From Pseudonocardia sp. T1-2H (GTDB lineage: Bacteria > Actinomycetota > Actinomycetes > Mycobacteriales > Pseudonocardiaceae): a stretch of DNA of 64,000 nt. The first letter of the stretch is position 1; each line of letters opens with the position of its first letter. Made by a program: the position numbers and the translations under genes. Below the pieces are notes generated by a model. The model saw only the letters and a program-made list of their open reading frames with translations. It had not been told where the DNA came from and made no database searches. Location of the stretch: assembly GCF_038039215.1 (NCBI RefSeq), contig NZ_JBBPCL010000001.1, forward strand, positions 4,588,001 through 4,652,000. Direction: 5' to 3'. Shown piece by piece: positions 1-11,688 of the stretch.

Positions 1-352
1 GCTTGACAGTGGCGCGGGAGCCGGCGGGGCGGTACTTGGGGGTGTCGCCGTCGAAGCCCTCGAGGACCTGCAGGTCCGCGAACTGCGGGAGGATCGTGTC
101 GATCGGCGCCTCGAGCTCGAGGTTCCCCTGCTCGACCTGCTGCAGAGCGGCCGTCGTGGCGACCATCTTGGTCATGGACGCGATCCGGAAGTGCGTGTCG
201 ACGCCCGCCGGCTCGTCCGAGCCGACCGAGCGCGGCCCGGCGCCGCCCTCGTAGAGGATGTTCCCGTCCCGGTCCGCCGCGATCGCGACGGCCTGGGGAA
301 CCGATCCGGCCGCGACCGCGTCCCGGAGTACCTGGTCGATGGCTGAGCTCAT
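1..352 (-). CDS. Serine hydrolase (beta-lactamase/class C PBP family), N-terminal part
   Basis: The 117 residues in the window carry the S59-M-T-K62 tetrad, the SxxK motif of class C beta-lactamases, DD-peptidases and related esterases, with serine as nucleophile and lysine as general base. No signal peptide is visible, so a cytoplasmic esterase-like enzyme is more likely than a secreted beta-lactamase. The ATG at 352 was chosen because family-like sequence (MSSAIDQVLRDAVAAG) begins there. The gene runs off the left edge, so the Y-x-N and C-terminal motifs cannot be checked. It is followed on the same strand, upstream, by a 174-bp gap that holds a hairpin repeat. The substrate is unknown. Confidence 0.8.
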   Translation of the reverse strand, partial: MSSAIDQVLRDAVAAGSVPQAVAIAADRDGNILYEGGAGPRSVGSDEPAGVDTHFRIASMTKMVATTAALQQVEQGNLELEAPIDTILPQFADLQVLEGFDGDTPKYRPAGSRATVK

Positions 353-466
353 GGGGGCTGCTCCTTCTGGCGTCTCTGCCAGCTCGATGTGATGCGCCGC
401 ACAGCCTTCCGACAGCGGGCGGCCACGGCAACCGGCCCCCTCCGAACGGGCAGGTGCGGCTTCGCC

Positions 467-514
467 GCCCGTGCGCGGACAACGTTGTTCCGACGACGTC
501 TTCCGCGCACGAGC
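467..514. repeat. Intergenic inverted repeat, GTGCGCG hairpin family
   Basis: Arms at 467-479 (gcccgtgcgcgga) and 502-514 pair at 12 of 13 positions around a 22-nt centre. The outer arm nearly matches that of the hairpins at 39792 and 25725. It lies in the only noncoding stretch between the serine hydrolase and the molybdenum hydroxylase, so it could end transcription of the latter (minus strand). Confidence 0.7.
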
Positions 515-526
515 GCCGGGACCGGA

Positions 527-2896
527 TCAGATCGCCCCGGACTCCTCGGTGCTGTCGCCACCCCGCCGCGGCAGGTCGTCGAAGATCGCCGGCGGCTCGC
601 GCCACGGGTCCTCACCCCCTGCCCGGACCGCCCGCCAGATCCGCTCCGGCGTGCACGGCAGGTCGATGTGTCGCACCCCGAACGGCCGCAGTGCGTCGAC
701 GATCGCGTTCTGCACCGCGGGCGTCGACCCGACGGTCGCGGACTCACCGATCCCCTTCGCGCCCAGCGGGTTCATGTGGGTCGGGGTCTCGGTGGTCGCG
801 ACCTCGAACGGGAACAGGTCCGCGGCGGTCGGGACGTGGTAGTCCGCGAGTGTCGAGGTCAGGGGCTGCCCGTCCGCGTCGTAGACGACCTCCTCGTAGA
901 GCGCCTGCGCGATGCCCTGGGCCAGCCCGCCGTGCTGCTGGCCCTCGACGAGCAGTGGGTTGAGGATCCGCCCGCAGTCGTCGACGGCGACGTGCCGGCG
1001 CGGGCTGACCCGTCCGGTATCGGTGTCGACCTCCACGACGGACACGTGCGCGCCGAACGGGAACGTCGCGCCGGCCTGGGTGGCGTCGAGCCCCGCGAAG
1101 AGCGTCTCCCCGGCCGCCTCGGCCCCGCTCGCGACCTGCTGCCAGGTGACCGTGGGCGTCGGCACCCCGGTGACGCCGAACTCGCCGCCGTCGGTCAGCT
1201 CGACGTCGTCGATGTTCGCCTCGAGCATCGCCGCCGCCCGGTTGCGGGCCTGGGCCAGGACGTCGGTCGCGGCCTTGTCGACGGCCGAGCCGCCCATCTG
1301 CAGGGACCGCGAACCGCCCGTGCCGCCGCCGCGCGGGACCGTCGCGGTGTCGGACTGCTCGTAGGTGATCCTGTCCATGGGGATGCCGAGGCGGTCCGAC
1401 ACCAGCATCGCGAACGACGTCGCGTGGCCCTGGCCGTGCGCGGACGTCCCGGCCGAGACGGTCGCGGTGCCGTCGGCGTGCACGTGCACCGAGCCGTACT
1501 CGCTGCCCCCGCCACCGGCGGTGATCTCCACGTAGACGGCGATCCCGATGCCGAGCTGCACCGGGTCCTGCGCCTCGCGCCGGGACTGCTGCTCCTCCCG
1601 GAGCTTCTCGTAGTCCGCGAGGCGCAGCGCCTCGCGCAGCGGCAGGTCGTAGTCCCCGACGTCGTAGGTCGCGCCGACCGGCGTGGTCAGCGGGAACGAG
1701 GACGGGTCCAGGAAGTTCCGCCGGCGCAGCTCCACCGGGTCCATGTCCAGCTCGACGGCGGCGATGTCCACCAACCGCTCGAGGTGCGCCGCCGCCTCCG
1801 GGCGTCCGGCACCGCGGAACGCGCCGACGGGCGTGGTGTTGGTCAGGGCCGACGCGGCGTCGTAGCCGACCTTCGGGATGGCGTAGACGCCCGGCGCCAT
1901 CACGTAGGTCATGCGCAGCGGCAGCGCGCCGCCGAACCCGGCGTAGGCGCCGGCGTCCCCGACGACGCGGCAGCGCAGCCCCGTCATCGTCCCGTCCCGG
2001 GTCAGCCCGAGCTCGTAGTACCCGACCTGCGATCGGCCGTGCGGCATCGAGACGAGGTTCTCGGAACGGGTCTCCACCCAGGCCAGCGGGCGCCCCAGCC
2101 GGCGCGCGGCCCCGACGACGGCGGTGTGCTCGGCGAGCACCCCGGCCTTGCCGCCGAAGGCGCCGCCGACGTGCGGGGCGATCACCCGGACCGTCTCGGC
2201 GTCGAGGCCGAGGATGCCGGCGAGCTGTGCCCGGAAGCCGTGCGGCATCTGCGTCGAGACGTGGACGAGCAGGTCGTGACCCGCGTCGCCCCGCGGGTCG
2301 ACGACGATCGCGTTGCCCTCCATCGGGACCACCGCGAGGCGCTGGTTCACCATCCGCGCCCGGACGACGACCTCCGCCCCGTCGAGGGCGGCGGCGCTGT
2401 CCCCGTCGCGGAGCCCGGCGGCGAGGTTGGACCCCTGCTCCGGGAACTGCAGCTCGGCGTCGGGCGCGAGGGCCTCCTCCAGGTCGACGACGGCGGGCAG
2501 CGGGTCGTAGTCCACCTCCACCAGCTCCGCGGCGTCGACGGCCACGGCCTTGCTCTCCGCGACGACCATCGCCACCGCCTCGCCGACGAACCGGACGCGG
2601 TCCGTCGCGAGCGGGGGCCGGGGCAGGTCCGGGTTGAGGACCATCAGGCCGTGGTGGGCCGGCAGACCCAGGTCCGCGGCGGTGTAGACCGCGACGACCC
2701 CGTCGACCGCGGCGGCGGCCGCCGTCTCGATCCCCGTCACCAGGCCGTGGGCGAGCGGGGAACGCACGAAGGCCACGTGCAGCAGGCCCTCGATGCTGCC
2801 GTTCGCCGAGAGGTTTCCCACGTAGGTGGTGTTGCCGGTGATCAGGTCGGGGTCCTCGACGCGGCGCACCGCGGTTCCGAGAATGGATCCAGGCAT
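527..2896 (-). CDS. Xanthine dehydrogenase/CO dehydrogenase family molybdopterin-binding large subunit
   Basis: 789 residues starting MPGSILGTAVRRVEDP, the usual start of the family; the frame is open further upstream but that extension resembles nothing. PHVGGAFGGK (241-250) and GAFRGAGRPEA (358-368) are typical molybdopterin-cytosine-dinucleotide binding motifs. GAKGIGES near 718 carries the expected catalytic glutamate. The loop is GAFRGAGR rather than the AYxCSFR of true CO dehydrogenase, so this is a form II or other aromatic/heterocycle hydroxylase. Such enzymes normally need a [2Fe-2S] small subunit and an FAD medium subunit. Neither is next to it: the upstream neighbour is a divergent fumarase. 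It may be an orphan, or use partners encoded elsewhere. Substrate unknown. Confidence 0.85.
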   Translation of the reverse strand: MPGSILGTAVRRVEDPDLITGNTTYVGNLSANGSIEGLLHVAFVRSPLAHGLVTGIETAAAAAVDGVVAVYTAADLGLPAHHGLMVLNPDLPRPPLATDRVRFVGEAVAMVVAESKAVAVDAAELVEVDYDPLPAVVDLEEALAPDAELQFPEQGSNLAAGLRDGDSAAALDGAEVVVRARMVNQRLAVVPMEGNAIVVDPRGDAGHDLLVHVSTQMPHGFRAQLAGILGLDAETVRVIAPHVGGAFGGKAGVLAEHTAVVGAARRLGRPLAWVETRSENLVSMPHGRSQVGYYELGLTRDGTMTGLRCRVVGDAGAYAGFGGALPLRMTYVMAPGVYAIPKVGYDAASALTNTTPVGAFRGAGRPEAAAHLERLVDIAAVELDMDPVELRRRNFLDPSSFPLTTPVGATYDVGDYDLPLREALRLADYEKLREEQQSRREAQDPVQLGIGIAVYVEITAGGGGSEYGSVHVHADGTATVSAGTSAHGQGHATSFAMLVSDRLGIPMDRITYEQSDTATVPRGGGTGGSRSLQMGGSAVDKAATDVLAQARNRAAAMLEANIDDVELTDGGEFGVTGVPTPTVTWQQVASGAEAAGETLFAGLDATQAGATFPFGAHVSVVEVDTDTGRVSPRRHVAVDDCGRILNPLLVEGQQHGGLAQGIAQALYEEVVYDADGQPLTSTLADYHVPTAADLFPFEVATTETPTHMNPLGAKGIGESATVGSTPAVQNAIVDALRPFGVRHIDLPCTPERIWRAVRAGGEDPWREPPAIFDDLPRRGGDSTEESGAI

Positions 2897-3143
2897 GTGA
2901 CTCACACTACGTCTGTACGCTCGTTCGGTCCCGCTGCTCGACACCAAGATTTCACTCAGGAACGAGTTGACCGGGCCCGGCACGTACGACAAGGTCGCTT
3001 CACCTCTTCCTCGCACCGGCGGGTCCCGCCCGCGCGGTGCGTCCCCGGGAGGTCGGACCGGACGGGGGTCGGTCCGGCCTCCCGACCACACTGCGCCTCC
3101 CGTGACCGCCGCACATCACGTCGGGGGTGCCTCGGGCCCGGGG

Positions 3144-3149
3144 TAGTTT
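3144..3149 (+). promoter_or_regulatory. -10 element for a leaderless fumarase transcript
   Basis: TAGTTT ends 6 nt before the fumarase ATG at 3156, placing the transcription start at or next to the start codon. No Shine-Dalgarno sequence precedes the ATG. The 259-bp divergent gap (2897-3155) otherwise shows only a loose repeat, CTCGTTC at 2920-2926 and GAACGAG at 2960-2966. Confidence 0.5.
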
Positions 3150-3155
3150 TCTCCC

Positions 3156-4814
<1,659 letters not shown>

Positions 4815-4825
4815 GGACGGCATTA

Positions 4826-4864
4826 GTGGCCCGTTCGCTCCGCCGCGGGGAACGAACGGGCCAC
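4826..4864. terminator. Bidirectional hairpin terminator
   Basis: A perfect 12-bp inverted repeat, gtggcccgttcg at 4826-4837 and its complement at 4853-4864, with a 15-nt loop. It sits between two convergent stops (fumarase 4814 and the acyl-CoA synthetase at 4872), so it can serve both. There is no U-tract, as is usual in high-GC actinobacteria. Confidence 0.7.
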
Positions 4865-4871
4865 GGCTAGT

Positions 4872-7596
4872 TCAGCTCAGGCGCCGCGGGCCCGCGTCGT
4901 CCCGGGTCGGGGGCGGGCCCAGGACGACCCGGGCGCCGGTCACGAAGGCGCCCTCCGGGCTGGCGAGGACGGGGTCCAGGGCGAGGGAGCGCACCTCCGG
5001 GAAGCTCCTCCGCGATTCGGCCGACCCGCAGCGCCAGGTCCTCCAGCGCGTCGAGGCGGACGGGCTCGCTGCCCCGGTAGCCGGTGAGCAGCGGGGCCGC
5101 TCGCGGCGCCCGGACCAGGCTCGCGGCGTCCTCGGTCGACAGCGGGACGACCCGGAACGCCCGGTCCTCCAGCAGCTGCGTCGCCATCCCGGAGAGCCCG
5201 AACGACACGAGCGAGCCGAACGACGGGTCTTCCACCACCTCGAGCACGCACGACGTCCCCTTGGGCGCCATCCGCTGCACGTAGACCTCGTCCCGGCCGG
5301 TGAGCCGGGACAGGTCGTCGAACGCCCGGCGCACCGCGGCCACCGAGCCCAGGTCCAGCCGGACCCCGACGAGGTCCGTCCGGTGCCGCCACCGGTCCCC
5401 CACCGCCTTGAGCGCGATCGGGTAGCCGAGCTCGTCCGCCGCGGCGGCCGCGGCGTCCGCGCCCCGCACCTTGCGGAAGGCGGTGACCTGGATGCCGAAG
5501 CACGCCAGCAGCTCCACCGCCTCCTCGTCGGTGAGCGCGCGGGTCTCGTCCGACCCCAGCCGGGTGACGAGCTCCCGGGCCCGGTCCGTGTCGATGCCCT
5601 CCGGCGTCACGAACTCCCCGACCGGCATCGAGCGCCACTCGGCGTAACGCGCCACCCGGGCCAGGGCCACGACGGCGCGCTCCGGGCTGGCGTAGCTCGG
5701 CACGGACCCGGGCCCGGGCGAACCGTCCGGGAGCGGCGCGGCCAGCTCGTCCGGGACGCCCTCGACCGCGAGGAACACCGCGACGACCGGCTTCCCCGTG
5801 TCCGCGACGGCCTCGCGCAGCGCGCGGGCGTAGGCGGCCCCGGGCGTCGCGATCGGCGGGACGAACACGACGACGAGCGAGTCCGCCTCGTCCGCGCCCT
5901 CGGCCCCCATCGCCTTGTTCACCGCGGCGGCCAGCTCCTGCGGGGTGGCCGCGGCGCCGACGTCGACGGGATCGCCCGCGACCGTCATGTCCTCGTCCAG
6001 CAGCCCGTCGGTGACCAGCACGTTCAGCGCCGTCGAGTTCCCGACGACCGCAACCCGCCGGCCCTTCGGCAGCGGCTGGTAGGACAGCAGCAGCGCGGTG
6101 TCGAAGAGCTCGGACAGGGTGTCGACCCGGATCACGCCGGACTGTTCGAACAGGGCGCGCACGCTGGCGTCGTCGATCGGGACGGAACGAGCCCGCAGCC
6201 GGGTCGGCGACGAGTACCGCCCGCTCTTCACCGCGACCACGGGTTTGGTCCGGGCGAGCCGCCGGGCGAGCCGGCCGAACTTGCGCGGGTTGCCGAAGGT
6301 CTCCAGATAGAGCAGCACGACGTCCGTCGCCGAGTCCGTCTGCCAGTACTGCAGCAGGTCGTTGCCGGAGACGTCCGCCCGGTTGCCTGCGGAGACGAAC
6401 GTCGAGAGGCCCAGCCCGCGGTCCTTCGCGCTCGCGAGGATCGCCGTGCCGAGCGCACCGGACTGGCAGAAGAACCCGACCCGGCCGCGCCCGGGCAGAT
6501 CCGGGGCGAGGGTGGCGTTGAGCCGCACGTCGTCGGCGAGGTTCGCGACGCCGAGGGCGTTCGGGCCGATCACCCGCATGCCGTGCGCCCGGGCCTCCTC
6601 GACGAGCCTGCGCTCCGCGTCCGTGCCGCTGTCCCCGGCGTCCCCGAACCCGGAGCTGATCACGAGGAGCGCCTTGACGCCCTTCGCCAGGCAGGAGTCC
6701 ATGACCTCGTCGATCCCCGAGGCCGGGACCGCGACCACCGCGAGGTCGACGTGGTCCGGGATGTCGGTGACCGAGCCGTAGGCCCGGACCCCCCGGACGG
6801 AGCGCGCCTCCGGGTTCACCGGGTAGACGGGCCCGGTGAAGTTGGCGCGCAGCAGGTGCGACAGGACGGCGTGGCCGATCTTCGACTCGTCCGTGGACGC
6901 CCCGATCACCGCGACGGAGGTCGGGTGCAGCACGTTCGCGACGCTGCGCGCCTCGGCGGCCTGCTCCCGGGAGTCCCGCACGGCCAGCGACTTCGCGGTG
7001 GCCTCGATGTCGAACTCGAGGTGCAGCACGCCCTCGGCGAAGGCCCGGCTGACCTGGTAGCCCGCGTCCCGGAAGACCCGGACCATCTGGTGGTTCTCCA
7101 CCAGCACCTCGGCCTCGAAGCGGGACAGCCCGTTCTCCCGGGCGGCCGCGGCCAGGTGTTCGAGCAGGATCGAGCCGAGCCCGCGGCCCTGGTGGTCGTC
7201 CCGCACGACGAAGGCCACCTCGGCGGACACCACGGGATCGGACTCGCCGAGGCCCTCGTAGCGGCCGACCGCGATGATCTCGTCCCCGAGCAGGGCGATC
7301 AGCGCGACCCGCCTGCGGTGGTCGACGTTGGTGAAGCGCTCCAGGTCACGCGGGGGGATCCGCGGGTACGGGCCGAAGTAGCGCAGGTAGCGGGTGCGGT
7401 CCGAGAGCTGCTTGTGGAACGCGGTGATGTCCTCCGCGTCCGTGGGCAGGATCGGCCGCAGGTGCACGATGCCGCCGTCCGAGGCGACGACGTCCGCCTC
7501 CCAGTGCCGGGGGTAACCGGCCGGGGCGCCTTCGGGCTGGTCCCCGCCGGCCGGGGTGCCGGCCTGGTCGGGGTCCGTCTCGTTCGTGTCCGGCAT
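4872..7596 (-). CDS. GNAT acetyltransferase fused to NDP-forming acyl-CoA synthetase (Pat-like), frameshifted near the C-terminus
   Basis: About 907 residues. The N-terminus holds a GNAT domain (GRGLGSILLEHLAAAA, the acetyl-CoA loop). Next come a CoA-binding Rossmann domain (SVAVIGASTDESKIG), a succinyl-CoA-ligase-like domain and an ATP-grasp domain. This is the layout of actinobacterial protein lysine acetyltransferases that control acyl-CoA synthetases. The start MPDTNETD lies 1 nt after the acuC stop, so the two are co-transcribed and translation-coupled. One extra G in the GGG at 4999-5001 shifts the frame. Removing it continues as ELPEVRSLALDPVLASPEG, the family's ending, with a stop at 4872; as written the frame ends at 4867 in unrelated sequence. 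Confidence 0.85.
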
Positions 7597-7597
7597 G

Positions 7598-8773
7598 TCA
7601 GTCCCGGGGATCGTCGGGGTCGAGGCCGTGCAGGGGGAACAGCGCACGGCGGGAGTCGACGACGGCGCCGTCGACCCGGTCTGCGGTGACCCCGTCACCC
7701 CAGGGCACGAAGGCGGGGTCGGCGCCGTCGGTCATGGCGACGGGCAGGGGCTGGCGGGTCAGGGTCGCGGCGTGCGCGGTCCAGCCCGCAGGGATCGGCC
7801 GGCGCGGGTCCAGGTCCCGGTCCAGGGCCGTGGCCAGCAGGTGCGTCCAGGAGCGCGGGACCACCCGGAACAGCGAGTACCCGCCGCCGCCGAGGACCAG
7901 CCACTTGCCGCCGGCCGTGGTCTCGGCCAGCTCGCGCAGCGTGTGGTAGATCGCCCGCTGCCCGTCCACGGACAGCTCCAGGTTCGCCAGCGGGTCCTCG
8001 GCATGGGTGTCCGCGCCGCACTCGGTGACCAGGATCTGCGGGCGGAACTCCTTGAGCAGCGACGGGACGACGGCGTTGAACGCCCGCCGCCAGCCGGCGT
8101 CGCCGGTGCCCGGGGGCAGCGGCACGTTCGCCGCGTACCCCTCGCCCTTGTCCTTGCCGAGCTTCCCCGGCCAGCCCGTGCCCGGCCAGAGGGTCAGCGG
8201 GTGCTGGTGCATGGAGACGGTGAGCACGCGCGGGTCGTCGTAGAAGGAGGCCTGCACGCCGTCGCCGTGGTGCACGTCGACGTCCACGTAGGCGATCCGG
8301 TCGTAGCCGTGCTCGAGCAGCCACGCGATCGCGACCGAGCAGTCGTTGTAAACGCAGAACCCTCCCGCACGGTTGCGCATGGCGTGGTGCAGCCCGCCCG
8401 CCAGGTTGACGGCCCGGTCCGCCCGGCCCTCCGCGATCTCCCGCGCCGCGGCGATCGAGCCGCCGCAGATCAGTGCGCTGGCTTCGTGCATCCCGAAGAA
8501 GATGGGGTTGTCGTCGGTGCCGAGCCCGTGGCCGACGTCGAAGGGCATCTCCGGAGCCGAGCGCACGGCCGTCAGGTAGGACGGCTCGTGCACCCGCAGG
8601 AGGTCCTCCTCCGTCGCGGGCTCGGGGACCAGGAGCTCGACGTCGTCGAGCACGCCGAGCTCGGCGGCCAGACGCATCGTCAGGTCCAGCCGCACGGGAT
8701 TGAGCGGGTGATCCTCGGAGAGCTGGTAGCTCAGGAACTCCGGTGTCCAGACGACCGAGGTGCGGGGACTCAT
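7598..8773 (-). CDS. acuC: Acetoin utilization protein AcuC (class I histone-deacetylase family)
   Basis: 391 residues of the arginase/deacetylase fold. The zinc site motif DVDVHHGDGVQ and the upstream GGLHHAMRNRAGGFC are clear, as is ECGADTHAEDPL near the C-terminus. AcuC-type enzymes deacetylate acetyl-CoA synthetase and restore its activity. Here the gene is followed after 1 nt by a Pat-like acetyltransferase, so one operon encodes both writer and eraser of the same modification. There is no Shine-Dalgarno sequence. A -10 box (TAGCGT, 8786-8781) ends 7 nt before the ATG, so the message is probably leaderless. Confidence 0.93.
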   Translation of the reverse strand: MSPRTSVVWTPEFLSYQLSEDHPLNPVRLDLTMRLAAELGVLDDVELLVPEPATEEDLLRVHEPSYLTAVRSAPEMPFDVGHGLGTDDNPIFFGMHEASALICGGSIAAAREIAEGRADRAVNLAGGLHHAMRNRAGGFCVYNDCSVAIAWLLEHGYDRIAYVDVDVHHGDGVQASFYDDPRVLTVSMHQHPLTLWPGTGWPGKLGKDKGEGYAANVPLPPGTGDAGWRRAFNAVVPSLLKEFRPQILVTECGADTHAEDPLANLELSVDGQRAIYHTLRELAETTAGGKWLVLGGGGYSLFRVVPRSWTHLLATALDRDLDPRRPIPAGWTAHAATLTRQPLPVAMTDGADPAFVPWGDGVTADRVDGAVVDSRRALFPLHGLDPDDPRD

Positions 8774-8780
8774 GACGCGG

Positions 8781-8786
8781 ACGCTA
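8781..8786 (-). promoter_or_regulatory. -10 element for leaderless acuC operon
   Basis: TAGCGT on the minus strand, 7 nt before the acuC ATG; the same box-to-start geometry occurs before the thioredoxin/UGSC operon and the 48444 tautomerase. Confidence 0.45.
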
Positions 8787-8855
8787 GGCGATCGGGGCGC
8801 GCGCGGCCACGTCTCCCGGGGAGCTGCGGTCGCCCGCGGCGGGGTCGCACCCCGT

Positions 8856-9727
8856 TCATCCCGCCTCCGGTCCTGTCGCCGCGGGCCGGTCCGGGTCCGT
8901 CGACCAGTCCGACCACGACCCCGCGTAGAGCGCCGCGGGCTTCTCGGGCGCCGTCAGGCCGGCGTACTCCAATGCCAGGACCAGCGACGACGCCGTCACC
9001 CCGGAGCCGCAGTAGGCCCCGACGGCCTCGGGCCCGGAGCCGGGCTCGACGCCCAGCTCGCGAAAGCGTTCGGCCAGGTCCCCGGGCTCCTGCCAGCGCC
9101 CGTCGTGGCCGACGTTCCCGGCCGAGGGGGCGCTGCGGGCGCCCGGGATGTGCCCGGCCCGCGGGTCGACCGGCTCCACCTCGCCCCGGTAGCGCTCGCC
9201 CGCGCGGGCGTCGAGCAGCACCCCGGAGCGGGCCAGCGCCGCCGCCGCGTCCGCGTCGAGCACGGGCATGCCGCCCGGGCGGACGACGACGTCTCCGGGC
9301 TCCGGCGCCGGCTCCTCCGTCGAGACCGGGAGCCCCTCCTCGCGCCAGGCCGCCCACCCTCCGTCGAGCACCGCGACGCGGTCCGCGGGCAGCCCGGCCC
9401 AGCGCAGCAGCCACCAGGCGCGGGCCGCGACGGACCCGTCCGCGTGGTCGTAGGCCACCACCCGCGAGCCCTCCGAGACCCCCGCGCGCCGCAACACCTC
9501 CTGCAGCCGCGACGGCTCCGGGAGGGGGTGCCGGCCGCCGGTGCCGGGCGGCGCGGCGAGCTCGGTGTCGAGGTCGACGAACACCGCGCCGGGCACGTGC
9601 CCGACGGCGTGCTCCGCGCGTCCGGGAGGGCCGCCGAGCCGCCAGCGGACGTCGAGCACGACGGTCCGGTCGGCGGAGCCGCGTTCCAGGTCGGCGGCCA
9701 GGTCAAGGGGGAAACGACGACGGACAC
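8856..9727 (-). CDS. Sulfurtransferase, tandem rhodanese (thiosulfate/3-mercaptopyruvate type), frameshifted at the N-terminus
   Basis: Two rhodanese domains: the inactive first (VVLDVRWRLGGPPGRAEH, GHVPGAVFVDLD) and the catalytic second with AYCGSGVTAS, whose cysteine carries the persulfide. Such enzymes move sulfane sulfur from thiosulfate or mercaptopyruvate to cyanide or thiols. The expected start, VSVVVSP, begins at the GTG at 9727 behind an AGGATGG ribosome binding site. It is out of frame with the body unless one base is added to the G run at 9707-9711, after which it reads VSVVVSPLDLAADLERG. Without the repair the frame is open upstream to 9794 with unrelated sequence. Divergent from ideR. 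Confidence 0.85.
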
Positions 9728-9811
9728 CCCACCATCCTGCCCGGACGAGGGGCGACGGCCGACAGGGCACCGCACGGCTAGACTGGGTTGACAACGAAGA
9801 GGGGTCCGGCT

Positions 9812-10543
9812 GTGAACGAGTTGATCGACACCACCGAGATGTACCTCCGAACGATCTACGAGCTCGAGGAGGAAGGCGTCGTCCCGCTGCGTGCGCGGAT
9901 CGCCGAACGTCTCGGGCAGAGCGGTCCCACCGTGAGCCAGACCGTGGCGCGGATGGAGCGGGACGGGCTCGTGGTCGTCGCCGGGGATCGTCATCTCGAG
10001 CTGACCGAGAACGGCCGCGCGCGTGCCGTGGCCGTCATGCGCAAGCACCGGCTGGCCGAGCGACTGCTCACCGACGTGATCGGGCTCGAGTGGGAGCTCG
10101 TCCACGCCGAGGCCTGCCGCTGGGAGCACGTGATGAGCGAGGCGGTCGAGCGCAAGCTCGTCCGCCTCCTGGACAACCCGCAGGTCTCGCCCTACGGCAA
10201 CCCGATCCCCGGCCTGGACGAGCTGACGGTCGAGCCCGAGCTGGCCGAGGCCACCGCGCGGCACACCGCGTCCGCGCCGCCCACGCTCGAGGTCGGCCTG
10301 CAGCGCCTGGACGAGTTCGCCCGCCGCGGCGGCGGCAAGGTCGAGGTCCGGCGGATCGCCGAGCACGTGCAGGTGGACGCGGACCTGATGGGCGAGCTGA
10401 AGCTGGCGGGCATCGTGCCCGGCAAGGGCGTGGACGTCGCGTCCATCCCCCGCTTCGGCGACGCGGTGTCCGTCACCTCCGACGGCGAGACCGCACCGGT
10501 GGGGCCGCTGATCGCCCACGCGGTGTTGGTCCGCGCCGTCTGA
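9812..10543 (+). CDS. ideR: Iron-dependent repressor IdeR (DtxR family)
   Basis: 243 residues starting at GTG 9812 behind AGAGGGG; VNELIDTTEMYLRTIYELEE is the canonical start. N-terminal winged helix-turn-helix, then the dimerisation and metal-binding domain, then an SH3-like domain. Metal ligands fall at the same numbers as in M. tuberculosis IdeR: M10, C102, E105, H106 (primary site) and H79, E83, H98 (ancillary site). IdeR with Fe(II) represses siderophore and iron-uptake genes and activates iron storage. Its neighbours galE, a DUF4192 gene and an sthA remnant form an arrangement often seen in actinobacteria. Confidence 0.96.
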   Translation: MNELIDTTEMYLRTIYELEEEGVVPLRARIAERLGQSGPTVSQTVARMERDGLVVVAGDRHLELTENGRARAVAVMRKHRLAERLLTDVIGLEWELVHAEACRWEHVMSEAVERKLVRLLDNPQVSPYGNPIPGLDELTVEPELAEATARHTASAPPTLEVGLQRLDEFARRGGGKVEVRRIAEHVQVDADLMGELKLAGIVPGKGVDVASIPRFGDAVSVTSDGETAPVGPLIAHAVLVRAV

Positions 10544-10598
10544 CCGCACCACCGAGACGAGCGTCGCGCCGCCCCTCCCGAGCTGCCCGTCACCCGAT

Positions 10599-10630
10599 CG
10601 AGTGCCCCGGCCCTGCGGCCGGGGCACTCG
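10599..10630. terminator. Strong hairpin terminator after ideR
   Basis: A perfect 14-bp stem (cgagtgccccggcc at 10599-10612, complement at 10617-10630) with loop ctgc, 56 nt after the ideR stop and 90 nt before galE. It separates the two transcription units. Confidence 0.8.
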
Positions 10631-10720
10631 TCGTTGCACACCCCGTTCCGGGCCGGATGCCCGTGACACCGCGGGGCGTGAGACCGTTCGCACAGCGAGT
10701 CGACCCTCCAGGAGGACCTT

Positions 10721-11686
10721 GTGAAGCTGCTCGTCACCGGTGGTGCGGGCTACGTCGGTAGCGTGTGCGCGGCGCACCTGGCGGAGGCCGGGCACGAGGT
10801 CGTCGTGCTCGACGACCTGTCCACGGGGCACCGCGACGCGGTCCCGGACGGGGCCCGGTTCGTCGAGGGCAACCTGGCCGAGATCGCGGGGACGGTGCTG
10901 GGCGAGGGCGGTTTCGACGGGGTCCTGCACTTCGCCGCGCGGTCGCTCGTGGGCGAGTCCGTGGTGCATCCCGAGCTGTACTGGGACAACAATGTCGTCG
11001 CCGCGCTCCGGCTGCTGGAGGCCATGCGCGAGCACGACGTGCCGCGGATCGTGTTCTCCTCCACCGCCGCCACCTACGGCGAGGCCGAGCAGGTTCCGAT
11101 CCTCGAGTCCTCCCCCACCCGGCCGACGAACCCGTACGGCGCGAGCAAGCTCGCGATCGACATGATGCTGACCTCCTACGCCACCGCGTACGGCCTGGCG
11201 GCGACGAGCCTGCGGTACTTCAACGTCGCGGGTGCCCACGGCCGCTACGGCGAGCGGCACACGGTCGAGACCCACCTGATCCCGATCGTGCTGCAGGTCG
11301 CCAGCGGACACCGCGAGTCCGTCGCGATCTACGGCGACGACTGGCCCACCCCGGACGGCACCTGCGTACGGGACTACATCCACGTCGAGGACCTGGCCGA
11401 GGCCCACGCGCTGGCCCTGGCGAACGCGGCCCCCGGCCGGCACTCGATCTACAACCTCGGCAGCGGTCAGGGCTTCTCCGTCAAGGAGGTCGTCGAGGCC
11501 TGCCGTGAGGTCACCGGCCACCCGATCCCGTCCGCGGTCGCACCGCGGCGCGCCGGGGACCCGGCCGTGCTGATCGCCTCGAGCGCGGCGGCGGCAGCGG
11601 CGCTCGGCTGGCAGCCGACGCGGACGGACATCCGGACGATCGTCGGGGACGCCTGGCGCTTCACCCAGGACCGCCTGCCCGTCTGA
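10721..11686 (+). CDS. galE: UDP-glucose 4-epimerase
   Basis: 321 residues of the extended SDR family. The NAD-binding GGAGYVGS is at the N-terminus, SSTAATYGE holds the catalytic serine/threonine region, and [14 protein letters not shown] holds the Y-x3-K pair. The start is GTG at 10721 with a perfect AGGAGG (10710-10715) 5 nt before it. The enzyme interconverts UDP-glucose and UDP-galactose, supplying galactose for cell-wall arabinogalactan and surface polysaccharides. It ends 2 nt from the stop of the convergent DUF4192 gene. Confidence 0.95.
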   Translation: MKLLVTGGAGYVGSVCAAHLAEAGHEVVVLDDLSTGHRDAVPDGARFVEGNLAEIAGTVLGEGGFDGVLHFAARSLVGESVVHPELYWDNNVVAALRLLEAMREHDVPRIVFSSTAATYGEAEQVPILESSPTRPTNPYGASKLAIDMMLTSYATAYGLAATSLRYFNVAGAHGRYGERHTVETHLIPIVLQVASGHRESVAIYGDDWPTPDGTCVRDYIHVEDLAEAHALALANAAPGRHSIYNLGSGQGFSVKEVVEACREVTGHPIPSAVAPRRAGDPAVLIASSAAAAAALGWQPTRTDIRTIVGDAWRFTQDRLPV

Positions 11687-11688
11687 GG

